From Candidatus Dormiibacterota bacterium (GTDB lineage: Bacteria; Chloroflexota; Dormibacteria; Dormibacterales; Dormibacteraceae): DNA of 13,296 nt. The notes below the pieces were generated by a model. The model had not been told where the DNA came from and searched no databases. It saw only the letters and a list, made by a program, of their open reading frames with translations. This document shows, piece by piece, positions 1 to 8,584 of this stretch. Both the position numbers and the translations under genes were made by a program. Every line of letters starts with the position of its first letter. Within the stretch, counting starts at the first letter, position 1. Location of the stretch: positions 1 to 13,296 of the forward strand of contig CATPBF010000012.1 of assembly GCA_955652585.1 (NCBI GenBank), given 5' to 3'.

Positions 1-777
1 CGCGTGCTGCGACGCCACGGTATCGACGCGATGGTGCCGATCGGAGGTGACGACACGCTCAGCGTTGCGTCGGCGCTCCACGAAGCGGGCTTTCAAACCG
101 TCGGCGTCCCCAAGACGATCGACAACGACCTCAGTGTCACCGAGTTCTGCATCGGCTTCGACACCGCCGTCGGAGTGGTGACGGAGGCCCTCGACCGGCT
201 GCACACGACAGCGTCGGCTCACCACCGCGTGATGGTCGTCGAGGTGATGGGTCGCGACACCGGCTGGGTGGCTTTGGCCGGCGGAGTGGCCGGCGGCGCC
301 GACCTCATCATCATTCCCGAGTTCCCGCTTACTCTCGGCGACGTCGTCAGCCACCTCTACCGGCGCCGCGGCGAGGGCAAGCTCTTCAGCATCATCGTGG
401 TCGCGGAGGGCGCGCACATCCCCGAGCTCGAACAGGGGGCGGCGAGCCAGTCGGAGACGGACGCGTTCGGCCACGTGCAGCTCGCCAAACGCGGCATCGG
501 CGATGCCTTGGCGAGAAGGGTCGAGCTCGAGACCGGCTTCGAGACGCGTGTGACGGTACTCGGTCATCTTCAGCGCGGAGGATCCCCGACACCGACGGAT
601 CGCATCTGGGCGACGCGACTCGGCGTGCATGCCGTGGAGCTGATCGCTGCCGGCAAGAGCGGCGTGATCCCGATCCGGCGCAATGGCGAGGTGGAGGTCG
701 TGCCACTCGCCGACGTCATCCGCGAGACGCGCCGCGTTCCCGAGGACCTCTACGCCCTGACCCGCGTCTTCGAGTGA
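1..777 (+). CDS. pfkA: 6-phosphofructokinase, probably pyrophosphate-dependent (5' end missing)
   Basis: This cytoplasmic glycolytic enzyme phosphorylates fructose 6-phosphate to the 1,6-bisphosphate. The frame is open from the window edge, so the N-terminus is missing. Numbering from the first codon, IGGDDT is at residues 13-18, PKTIDND at 36-42, MGRDTGW at about 83-89, and the C-terminal LQRGGSPTPTDR follows. Aligned with E. coli PfkA (offset 87), D40 is the catalytic Asp127, D17 takes the place of Gly104 and K37 the place of Gly124. In this family Asp104 plus Lys124 marks PPi-dependent enzymes and Gly104 marks ATP-dependent ones, so a PPi donor is predicted. About 87 residues are missing, giving a full length near 345. 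The family call is secure; donor specificity is inferred from two residues. The next gene lies 44 bp downstream with no visible terminator between. Confidence 0.95.
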   Translation, partial: RVLRRHGIDAMVPIGGDDTLSVASALHEAGFQTVGVPKTIDNDLSVTEFCIGFDTAVGVVTEALDRLHTTASAHHRVMVVEVMGRDTGWVALAGGVAGGADLIIIPEFPLTLGDVVSHLYRRRGEGKLFSIIVVAEGAHIPELEQGAASQSETDAFGHVQLAKRGIGDALARRVELETGFETRVTVLGHLQRGGSPTPTDRIWATRLGVHAVELIAAGKSGVIPIRRNGEVEVVPLADVIRETRRVPEDLYALTRVFE

Positions 778-821
778 AGACGATTCAAGGGAAGACGGTC
801 TAAGCTTCGGTTCAGGTCCCG

Positions 822-1748
822 ATGCCGTACATCGTGTTGGTCCCGGCCGTTCTCCTCCTGCTGTACGTCGTCGCGTCCTATTACCTGTATCGGCGGGCGT
901 TCGTGCCTCCCAAGCCGCGCCCCCTAGACGACTTCACATTCACCCCTTTCGAGTTCCAGGCCGACTTCGAGGAGGTCGAACTGGTCACCGCCGACGGCGT
1001 CAACTTCGGCGCCTGGCACTTCCGGCAGCCAGGCTCACCGCAAACGGTGATCGTGTCCGGGGGCCACAAAGGGCAGCGCCAGGGCTCGCTGGGGATCTCG
1101 GCCGCGCTCTGGCGCAAGGGATTCAACGTCATCCTCTATTCCTATCGCGGCTGGCCGGGCAGCGACGCCGCGCCCATCACCTTCGGGATCAAGGAGGTCC
1201 TGGAGCTGGAGGCGGTCATCGCCTTCGCCCGCAAGCGCATCCCTAAAGCTCGTATCGGCCTGCTCGGCTTTTCGATGGGGGCGGTCGTGACCTTGCTCGG
1301 AGCGGCGGGCGAGCCGGGCGTCCAGGCGCTGGTCCTCGACAGCCCGTACAGCGACCTGCGCACGGTGATGATCGAGAACGTCCGCCACACCATCAAGCTT
1401 CCGGGCACGCCATTCGTTTGGCTGGCTGGCCAGATGTTCCGCCTGCGCACGGGTTCGCGGCTTTCGGAATCGAGCCCCCAGGCCGTGCTCAGCTCGCTCG
1501 AGCCGCGTCCCCTCTTTTTCATCCACGGCGGCGCGGACGACATCGTGTCCGTCAACCACGGCCGCCGGTTGTACGACGCGTACCGCGGCCCGCGCGAGAT
1601 CTGGATCGTCCAGGGGGCCCCTCACACCGGCGCCTACGCGGCGGACCGTCCGCTTTATGTAGAGCGCGTGGCCGGCTTCTTCGCCCGCCACCTCGGGCTC
1701 GACGTCAGCAGCCATCTGCGCCTGGTCGAAGAAGAAGAAGTCAGCTAG
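822..1748 (+). CDS. Membrane-anchored alpha/beta hydrolase
   Basis: A 308-residue serine hydrolase of the alpha/beta fold. Residues 3-22 form one hydrophobic segment followed by YRR, which looks like an N-terminal membrane anchor. The nucleophile elbow is GFSMG (149-153, Ser151). Asp240 in the HGGADD stretch and His268 in GAPHTG complete a plausible catalytic triad. SGGHKG (79-84) sits where the oxyanion-hole loop is expected. The protein ends in an acidic tail (VEEEEVS). The topology resembles the Bem46/YqkD-type hydrolases, whose substrates are mostly unknown, so no substrate is assigned. There is no good ribosome-binding site before the ATG, and a TAAGCT 15 bp upstream could be a -10 box of a short-leader transcript, though this is weak. 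The sigma factor gene follows after 41 bp. Confidence 0.88.
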   Translation: MPYIVLVPAVLLLLYVVASYYLYRRAFVPPKPRPLDDFTFTPFEFQADFEEVELVTADGVNFGAWHFRQPGSPQTVIVSGGHKGQRQGSLGISAALWRKGFNVILYSYRGWPGSDAAPITFGIKEVLELEAVIAFARKRIPKARIGLLGFSMGAVVTLLGAAGEPGVQALVLDSPYSDLRTVMIENVRHTIKLPGTPFVWLAGQMFRLRTGSRLSESSPQAVLSSLEPRPLFFIHGGADDIVSVNHGRRLYDAYRGPREIWIVQGAPHTGAYAADRPLYVERVAGFFARHLGLDVSSHLRLVEEEEVS

Positions 1749-1789
1749 CTGCAACAAATCGCCTGGCGGGCGACAGGAATAGGTGAGAC

Positions 1790-2323
1790 ATGCAGCAGGT
1801 GGCAGACGTCAAACCTTCGCGAAGCAGCGTGATCAGTGAGAGGACTTTCGCCGACCTCCTGACACCGCTGATCGAACCGGGGCTCCGGCTCGCCGTTGGC
1901 ATGCTCCACGACCCGAGTGCGGCTGAAGATGCTGTTCAGGAAGCATCCTTCACCGCCTGGCGCAAGCTGGCTCAGATCCAGCATCAAGATCAGCTCCGCG
2001 CCTGGTTCTTGGGCGTGGTCGCCAACAAGTGCCGAAATGCCCGGCGGCGCAAGTGGGTGGCCGATGTGAAGCTTGGGCTGCCCGAACAGCTCTCGGTCGT
2101 GTCGGGCGAGGAGCGCTCGCTGCGCGGCACTGACCTGCGTCGTGCGATCGCGCGACTTCGCCACGAGGACCGGCTCGTGGTCGTTCTCTATTTCTACCTC
2201 GACATGCCGCTCGAAGATGTGGCCGCTGTCGCACGCACTTCCGTGGGCGCAGCCCGCGCCCGGCTATATCGATCCGTCCAGCGCCTGCGCCCGGAGCTGG
2301 CGGTTGAGGAGGCGCTCAGATGA
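1790..2323 (+). CDS. ECF-type RNA polymerase sigma factor
   Basis: A 177-residue sigma-70 family protein with only regions 2 and 4, the standard ECF layout. Region 2 covers about residues 20-88 and includes the DPSAAEDAVQEASFTAWRKL helix and the LRAWFLGVVANKCRN segment. Region 4 covers about 115-170, with LRRAIARLRHEDRLVVVLYF and a helix-turn-helix from about 140 (LEDVAAVARTSVGAARARLY). It redirects RNA polymerase to a specific promoter set. An AGGAATAGGTGAG stretch before the ATG is purine-rich and can act as the ribosome-binding site. The stop overlaps the start of the next gene (ATGA), so the two are probably translated together and act as a sigma/regulator pair. No self-promoter could be defined with confidence, and the target regulon cannot be seen. 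Confidence 0.93.
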   Translation: MQQVADVKPSRSSVISERTFADLLTPLIEPGLRLAVGMLHDPSAAEDAVQEASFTAWRKLAQIQHQDQLRAWFLGVVANKCRNARRRKWVADVKLGLPEQLSVVSGEERSLRGTDLRRAIARLRHEDRLVVVLYFYLDMPLEDVAAVARTSVGAARARLYRSVQRLRPELAVEEALR

Positions 2324-3060
2324 GCCTGCGCAAACAAATTCATTCGGCGTTTGACGAAGTCGCCCCGCCGACCTTCGGCGCTCCTGAGCGGGTCGTGCAA
2401 ACGGTATTGGCGGAAGGCTCCAGCCGACGGAGGAAGGAACGAATGATGCTTCGCTTGAGAGTCCCGTTGTCTCTAGTGGCTGTATTCGTGCTGATCGCCC
2501 TGGTGGTAGGCGTGCTGATCGGTGGCCGGTTGATTCAGAACTGGAACTCGTTCCGCAATTCGGCGCCGGCAGGTGGCGGTCAGACAGAATTGGCTCAATT
2601 GGAAAGCCGGCCGCTCGTCTTGCCCACGCCGGCTTCGTATCTCGACTGCAAACCCGGTCCTTTCAACCAGGCCGGTTCTCTCGGAAAAGGACCCGTCTAC
2701 GGTGATGGAGGCGGAACGTCGTCGACGAGTTGGGGCATTTACTACCACAATCTCGCTTACGCCGAAACCGACATCACAGGTCCCATTCTGGTTCGGGCGA
2801 ACGATCTCTTCACTCACCAGCCCGTGGTCTTCGTCGGGCAGTACGCGGCAGGGCCGGTGGCCGGCCACGACATAGTCGACGGCGTGGCGGTTGAGCAGCA
2901 CACAGAGCTTGTGTTCGCTACGAGTGAGGCTTCGAAGAGTTACCGCAGTACGCACAAATTTGCCTGGCCCTTCATCGCCGGAGTTCCCACCACTTGGTCG
3001 GGCTCGACCGGCTGGCAGATCGACGGGGTTGGCTTCAGTGAGGTATTCGTGGCCTGCTAG
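2320..3060 (+). CDS. Single-pass membrane protein, probable anti-sigma-like partner
   Basis: A 246-residue protein of no recognised family. The N-terminal 42 residues are hydrophilic and end in SRRRKERM. Residues about 48-69 form one strong membrane helix. The remaining ~175 residues are Gly/Ser/Thr/Tyr-rich and should lie outside the membrane. The outer part holds only two cysteines, Cys110 and the very last residue Cys246, which could pair as a disulfide. The cytoplasmic part has no HxxxCxxC zinc motif of ZAS anti-sigma factors. Its role as regulator of the upstream sigma factor is inferred from the 4-bp overlap and the topology, not from homology. By eye, base composition looks less GC-rich than in neighbouring genes. 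The stop codon shares a CTAG with the stop of the convergent gene. Confidence 0.75.
   Translation: MSLRKQIHSAFDEVAPPTFGAPERVVQTVLAEGSSRRRKERMMLRLRVPLSLVAVFVLIALVVGVLIGGRLIQNWNSFRNSAPAGGGQTELAQLESRPLVLPTPASYLDCKPGPFNQAGSLGKGPVYGDGGGTSSTSWGIYYHNLAYAETDITGPILVRANDLFTHQPVVFVGQYAAGPVAGHDIVDGVAVEQHTELVFATSEASKSYRSTHKFAWPFIAGVPTTWSGSTGWQIDGVGFSEVFVAC
3057..3060. other. Shared palindromic stop: CTAG ends two convergent genes
   Basis: The plus-strand membrane protein gene stops with TAG at 3058-3060. The minus-strand Hint lipoprotein gene stops with TAG read from 3059-3057. The palindrome CTAG supplies both stops, so there is no intergenic space and no room for a terminator between the two transcripts; their 3' ends must overlap as antisense RNA. 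Confidence 0.9.
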
Positions 3061-3947
3061 GCCAGGGTGCTGGACAGCAGGACTCCGTTGGCCCAGTAGG
3101 TACCGGTCGGGCCGGCGGGCAGCAGGTCGTAGGTCCGAGCGCCCCCATACGGGACCAGCTCCCAGAGCGTGATCCTGGAACCGTCGAGCTCGTCGCCGAC
3201 CGCCAGGCTGCCCAGCGGGCGCCCATCCGCGGTGCGATGGCCCGGGGACACCAGCACCTCGCGGCCGTCGGCCAGGCGGAGGTGAACCATCACGTGGCCG
3301 GACGGCACCTCCATGCTGCCAACCTCGACGACGGCCGCGGCGATTCGCGTGCCGTCACCGTCGGCGGTCCAGACCAGCATGCCGGCCTTGACGTCGGTGA
3401 CCCGGATGTCGCCGCCGGGCGTCGCTATCAGCGTGGCGGCGGCCAGGCAGATGGGGCATGGAGGCATGCCGCTGGGCTTGCGCGAGGCCACGGTGACGAC
3501 GCCGTCGACGCGGACCGAGCCGTCGACCAGCTCGACGCCGTTCTGGGCGCCTTGCGACCGAACGCGGATCCCGAAGGTGTAGGAATCCCCGTTCTGCGTG
3601 AGAACGAGCGCCCGCACCCGCTTGAAGGCTTGATAGAGGGTGAGCCTCTGCGCTGCGTCAAGGTCGCCAGGCGGCAGGTGCTCGTGGGCGACAATGGCCG
3701 AGTAGAGTTCGGCATCGGCTCGAATCTGCGGGTAATAGGTGTCGGCGTTGCTCTCCTCGCCACCCTGGCGCGCGATCGGATAGTAATCGGGGTCGCAAAA
3801 CAGTGGGACGCCCACTGCGTCCATGACCCTGAACTTGAGCTGGTCGACCGTCAGCGGGCTGCCCACGGCACCTCCGCCGCCGGACCCGCCGGCCGAGCCG
3901 CAGGCGACGGCGAGCAGAACGATCGCGATGGCAAGCTTGAGTCTCAT
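3057..3947 (-). CDS. Lipoprotein with C-terminal Hint (hedgehog/intein-type) domain
   Basis: Translated from the ATG at 3947 this is 296 residues. The N-terminus MRLKLAIAIVLLAVAC is a lipoprotein signal with Cys16 as lipidation site, followed by a Gly/Ser linker (17-30). Residues 31-160 form a domain I do not recognise. From Cys167 a Hint fold begins: CLAAATLIATPGGDIRV (block A), SPGHRTADG (234-242, block B His237) with LGSLAVGDEL after it, and a final TYDLLPAG...TYWANGVLL (block F). The C-terminal His-Asn needed for intein splicing is absent; the protein ends LLSSTLA. N-terminal acyl shift or cleavage at Cys167 is possible, splicing is not. Starting at 4040 instead would add 31 residues ahead of the signal peptide, so 3947 is preferred. 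The gene is divergent from moxR and convergent with the sigma-linked membrane protein. Confidence 0.8.
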   Translation of the reverse strand: MRLKLAIAIVLLAVACGSAGGSGGGGAVGSPLTVDQLKFRVMDAVGVPLFCDPDYYPIARQGGEESNADTYYPQIRADAELYSAIVAHEHLPPGDLDAAQRLTLYQAFKRVRALVLTQNGDSYTFGIRVRSQGAQNGVELVDGSVRVDGVVTVASRKPSGMPPCPICLAAATLIATPGGDIRVTDVKAGMLVWTADGDGTRIAAAVVEVGSMEVPSGHVMVHLRLADGREVLVSPGHRTADGRPLGSLAVGDELDGSRITLWELVPYGGARTYDLLPAGPTGTYWANGVLLSSTLA

Positions 3948-4053
3948 CCGCTTATTAATCAAACACGCCGGCCAGGCCCCTAAAGTAACGCTCTCCGGAA
4001 CCAAATGGCCCGGCCATGCGTATTCACCTCGAATGGCCATGAATGGTCAAACC

Positions 4054-4059
4054 TATAAT
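4054..4059 (+). promoter_or_regulatory. Candidate -10 box of the moxR operon
   Basis: A perfect TATAAT stands in the 136-bp gap between the divergent Hint lipoprotein and moxR starts. Transcription would begin near 4066, leaving a leader of under 20 nt before the ATG at 4084. No convincing -35 box lies at 16-18 bp spacing (GAATGG at 17 bp). If used, it would lead the seven-gene run to 11005 and would exclude the in-frame upstream ATGs at 4033 and 4039. Confidence 0.4.
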
Positions 4060-4083
4060 CCCCGGCATGGGGGCCCGCCCGGG

Positions 4084-5040
<957 letters not shown>

Positions 5041-5070
5041 AGACAACCGGGGGGTCTCGAAGCCGCAGGG

Positions 5071-6261
5071 ATGAACAAGGTCGCCCTCGCCGCCGGACTC
5101 GGACTGCTGATGTTCTTCACGTACCTGACCGCGGTCCGGCCGGCGTACGCATTCGCCTATGCGCTTTGCCTCCTGGGCCTGGTGGCGTGGGTATGGCCGA
5201 GGCTCGCGATCCGAGGCATCAGCCTTACACGCCGGCTCGACCCGGGTTCGCCCACCGTCGGCGAGTCATACGAAGAGACCATCGAGGTGCGGCGGTCGGG
5301 CTGGGTGCCCGCGCCGTGGGTCGAGATCCGCGACCTCGGCCAGATCCCAGACTACCAACCGGGCCGTGTGATCTCAGTCGGCAATGATGTTGTCAGCTGG
5401 AGGTCGCGCGGGGTGTACCGGCGCCGTGGATGGATGTCATTCGGGCCGACGTCGGTCAATGTGCACGAGCCGTTCGGGCTCTTCAACCAGGAGTTGAAGA
5501 TGGGGAACCGCACCACCGTGCTCGTCTATCCGCGAGTGCGACCGATCCCAGACCTCATGACTCCGAGCGCTCAACAGATCGGCAGCTCGCAGAGCATGGG
5601 GGCGTGGGCCGAGTATCCGCCCGACACCGGCGGCGTGCGCGATTACACGCCCGGTGACAGCTTCGGCCGCATCCACTGGGCGCTGTCCATGCGCCACGGG
5701 CGATTGATGTCGAAGACATTCGAGCAGCCACTGACGACGGACCTCTGGATCCTGCTCGACCTGGACCACGCCGTTCACTACGGCGAAGGTGAGGAATCGA
5801 CCGTCGAGTACGCGGTCAGCCTGGCGGCGTCGATGGCTTCGCAGGTACACAGCCGTGGCCGCCAGGTGGGCCTGATCGCCAACGACGCCAAGGGCACGAT
5901 CCTGGAGCCGCATCGAGCGGTGCGCCAGGACCGCCTCATACTCGACTACCTAGCGGTGGCGACCGCCGACGGCCGCACCCCCCTGACGAAGACCCTGGCG
6001 TGGGACCGCATTCGCCGCTTGCCGCGCCGCGCGATCGCGGTCATCACACCCAGCGCCGATGAGGAATGGGTGCGTTTGCTGCAGGCGGTTCGCGGCCGGC
6101 GCACCACATTGATCGTCTTCTACCTCGACGTGGCCAGCTTTGGCGGCCCAGACCAGAACCCGACCTTCGACCTCGGGCAGGACGTGGATCTATATGTCGT
6201 GCGCAAGGGCGATGACTTCGCACGCCTCGTGAGGACGCGGGATGCAATCCGTATCGCCTAG
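5071..6261 (+). CDS. DUF58 domain membrane protein
   Basis: A 396-residue protein with two hydrophobic segments at the N-terminus (about 5-20 and 26-43), then a soluble body. The DUF58 signature is at about 188-203 (GVRDYTPGDSFGRIHW), followed by a conserved basic stretch to FEQP (217-220). The following segment WILLDLDHAVH (226-236) resembles the first strand of a von Willebrand A fold, but the metal-binding DxSxS is not intact. DUF58 proteins regularly occur between moxR and tgpA genes, as here, and are thought to be MoxR clients or partners in cell-envelope processes; their biochemical role is not settled. The 3' end overlaps the next gene by 20 bp, implying translational coupling. Confidence 0.93.
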   Translation: MNKVALAAGLGLLMFFTYLTAVRPAYAFAYALCLLGLVAWVWPRLAIRGISLTRRLDPGSPTVGESYEETIEVRRSGWVPAPWVEIRDLGQIPDYQPGRVISVGNDVVSWRSRGVYRRRGWMSFGPTSVNVHEPFGLFNQELKMGNRTTVLVYPRVRPIPDLMTPSAQQIGSSQSMGAWAEYPPDTGGVRDYTPGDSFGRIHWALSMRHGRLMSKTFEQPLTTDLWILLDLDHAVHYGEGEESTVEYAVSLAASMASQVHSRGRQVGLIANDAKGTILEPHRAVRQDRLILDYLAVATADGRTPLTKTLAWDRIRRLPRRAIAVITPSADEEWVRLLQAVRGRRTTLIVFYLDVASFGGPDQNPTFDLGQDVDLYVVRKGDDFARLVRTRDAIRIA

Positions 6262-8584
6262 GTTCCCGACGCGGGTGATGCAACGGACGCGCGATGCGCT
6301 GCCCGGCGGCGTGCTGTGGACCTCGCTGCTCGTCTTTTTCCTGACCCTGGCGGTGTCGAAATCGACGGTCACCGCCGATTGGGTGGCCGGTATCGAGGTC
6401 GTGCCCCTGGTCGCGCTCGTGGGCGCGATCGTCATGGGTCTACTTGCGCTGACGCCCATCCCTTGGGGGGCCGGCGTCGCGATCGGCATGGTCATCGGAC
6501 CCATCGCGGCCGGCGTCGCGGCGTGGCCGGCGCTCCATGCGAACCACCCGAGTGATGCTTTGGGTCTCAGCCTCATCCCGACGTGGTGGGCGCGTTTGCA
6601 GGACGGCAGCAACGGCGCCATCGCCGACTCCTCGTTCGACCTCTACCTCATCAGCTGGCTGATGTGGGTGACCGGAGGCTGGCTGGCCTGGTGCGTGCTG
6701 CGCTGGCGAACGCCTCTGCTCGGCCTGGTGCCCGGCGCCGCGGCCTTCGCCACCAACCTCCTCAACTTCCCTCGTGACCAGAACGGCTACGTGCTCACCA
6801 TCCTCGTCCTCACACTGGCGCTGCTGCTGTGGACGAACTACACCGGCTCCATCGCCAGTGCCACGCGCGCTCGCGTCAAGCTCACGGGCGACGCGCGATG
6901 GGACTTCTGGGAAAGCGGCCTGGTGGCGATGGCGGCGCTCATCGTGGTGGCGATCATGCTGCCCCCGCTGTCGACCCAAGACCGCAGCGTCGACATGGAA
7001 TCCACCGCCTTCACCAACTGGGCACAATTGCTGCAGACGCTGAGCCATCCCGGGCAGTCGGGAAATTCTGCGGGGGTCGGGACCGGCACGACCGGCTTCT
7101 CCTCAGACATCCTCCTCAACCCGTCGCTGAAACGGACTCGCGCCATCGTGTTCACGTACACGGTGCAGGGTACTTATGCGGACCCGTATTACTTCCGGGG
7201 AGTGGATGACACGTTGCTCACCGCGGGCGCGTGGAGGTACGCGGAAGTCGCTCAGTTCCACGAGGCGATCACGAAGTCCGCGATCCCGAAATACGCCGAG
7301 GACTACGCGAAGATGGACGTGGCCGCCTTCAAGGTGAACATGAGCGCGCCACCCACCGGGAACAGCGACATCCTGTTCTATCCGGGTCGCCTGTATCACG
7401 TCAATCGCGATTCGCTGGCGACGGAGTCCCTGGTGGTGCCGGCGACGGCATCGGGATCGCTGATGAATATCGACAGGCTGTCCAGCGTGTCGCCGCGGAC
7501 GTCGCGCGGCAGCTACGGCGTCACAGTGGAGTACTCCGCGGCCACCACGGCGGACTTGCAGGCGGCGGGTAACTCTTACCCCGACTGGGTGTCCGCGTAC
7601 ACCCAGATCCCGCCCAACTACCGCGGCCAGGCCGTCCTGGACAGGATCCACCAGAAGGCACTGGACATAGTTCAGGCGGCGGGCGCCCAGAACGAATACG
7701 ACGCCGCCGCAGCCATCGAGGCGTACCTGCGGAGCAACGTGTTCACCTACACCCTCGAGCCACCGCGGGCGCCAGTAGGCGTAGATCCGCTCGACTATTT
7801 CCTCTTCACCTCCCACTCGGGTTACTGCGAGTTCTTCGCGAGCGCGATGGGGGACATGCTCCGGTCGCTGGGCATCCCCACTCGGCTGGTCAGCGGGTTC
7901 GGACCCGGCAATTACGACTCGGCCGCCAGTGCCTACGTCGTCCGGAGCGAGGACGCGCACTCATGGGTAGAGGTGTACTTCCCGACCTACGGTTGGATCC
8001 AGTTCGAGCCCACACGCGATACCAGCGGCGCCTACAGCCCGATTCCGCGCGGGGGGGCGAGCGGTTTGAACGTTTGCCAGCGCGACCTCGGGTGCGACAC
8101 GCCGCCCGGAGGCAGCCCAGGTGGAGTGGTGCCCGTGCCGGCCGGGAAAGGTGCCGCCGGCGGCGACGTCTCAGCGACGGGCAGCGGCGGCGGGTTTGCT
8201 TTCCGCATTCCGGACCCGAGCACCCTTACGAAGATCGTCGCCATCGTGATCGCGTTGCTGCTCATGGTGTTCGCGGCGGCGGCGCGCTACCTACGGCCGC
8301 GGACGGTCATGGGAGTCTGGCGGCGCACCCTTATGCTTGCCCGGCTCGCGGGCGCTGATCAGCGCGCGGGGGAGACTCCGTTCGAGCTTGGACGCCGGAT
8401 GGCCAGGAGCTTCCCCGAGGCATCCGAACCGATGCGCTCGCTCACCAACGGCTTCGTGGTCGCTGCGTACGCGCCCGCGGACGTGGCCGGCTCCGCACGA
8501 GCATCGGTCATGGAGGCGTGGTCAGCGCTGCGCCCATTGCTCCTGCGGCGGGTATTCGCTCGGATGCGCCCGATTCAAACGTAG
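6242..8584 (+). CDS. TgpA-type membrane transglutaminase-like protein
   Basis: A 780-residue polytopic protein. The N-terminal 245 residues hold about six membrane helices (roughly 24-40, 50-72, 75-97, 133-152, 157-175, 182-199) and another at 227-242. A large outer region (245-660) follows. It contains the transglutaminase-like core: HSGYCEFFASAMGDMLRSLG with Cys529, DAHSWVEVYFP with His573, and GWIQFEPT, where Glu589 stands at the usual Asp position, as in many TgpA relatives. After a Gly/Pro/Ser-rich linker (620-652) a last membrane helix (663-682) leads to a cytoplasmic tail of about 100 residues resembling DUF4129. The likely activity is thiol-based acyl transfer or peptide hydrolysis at the outer membrane face; the substrate is unknown. 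ATG 6242 overlaps DUF58 by 20 bp; Met13 (6278) is an alternative. The last base of its TAG is the first of the next GTG. Confidence 0.93.
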   Translation: MQSVSPRFPTRVMQRTRDALPGGVLWTSLLVFFLTLAVSKSTVTADWVAGIEVVPLVALVGAIVMGLLALTPIPWGAGVAIGMVIGPIAAGVAAWPALHANHPSDALGLSLIPTWWARLQDGSNGAIADSSFDLYLISWLMWVTGGWLAWCVLRWRTPLLGLVPGAAAFATNLLNFPRDQNGYVLTILVLTLALLLWTNYTGSIASATRARVKLTGDARWDFWESGLVAMAALIVVAIMLPPLSTQDRSVDMESTAFTNWAQLLQTLSHPGQSGNSAGVGTGTTGFSSDILLNPSLKRTRAIVFTYTVQGTYADPYYFRGVDDTLLTAGAWRYAEVAQFHEAITKSAIPKYAEDYAKMDVAAFKVNMSAPPTGNSDILFYPGRLYHVNRDSLATESLVVPATASGSLMNIDRLSSVSPRTSRGSYGVTVEYSAATTADLQAAGNSYPDWVSAYTQIPPNYRGQAVLDRIHQKALDIVQAAGAQNEYDAAAAIEAYLRSNVFTYTLEPPRAPVGVDPLDYFLFTSHSGYCEFFASAMGDMLRSLGIPTRLVSGFGPGNYDSAASAYVVRSEDAHSWVEVYFPTYGWIQFEPTRDTSGAYSPIPRGGASGLNVCQRDLGCDTPPGGSPGGVVPVPAGKGAAGGDVSATGSGGGFAFRIPDPSTLTKIVAIVIALLLMVFAAAARYLRPRTVMGVWRRTLMLARLAGADQRAGETPFELGRRMARSFPEASEPMRSLTNGFVVAAYAPADVAGSARASVMEAWSALRPLLLRRVFARMRPIQT

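Noticed and set aside
1759..1773. TCGCC-5 nt-GGCGA hairpin before the first sigma gene
   Set aside because: Only a 5-bp stem and no T-run; a terminator or operator cannot be supported.
1751..1774. Possible ECF-type promoter (GCAAC...CGAC) before the sigma gene at 1790
   Set aside because: Spacing of 15 bp and weak boxes; no second copy in the window to support it.
3237..3983. Plus-strand open frame opposite the Hint lipoprotein
   Set aside because: The minus strand has a lipoprotein signal and Hint motifs; the plus-strand product is His/Arg/Ala-rich without a domain.
7103..7960. Long minus-strand open frame opposite tgpA (285 codons)
   Set aside because: Antisense to the transglutaminase region; Arg/Val/Gly-rich shadow with no domain.
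8006..8014. Glu in place of the transglutaminase Asp (FEPT) in TgpA as a sign of lost activity
   Set aside because: FEPT is common in TgpA relatives, and Cys529 and His573 are intact.
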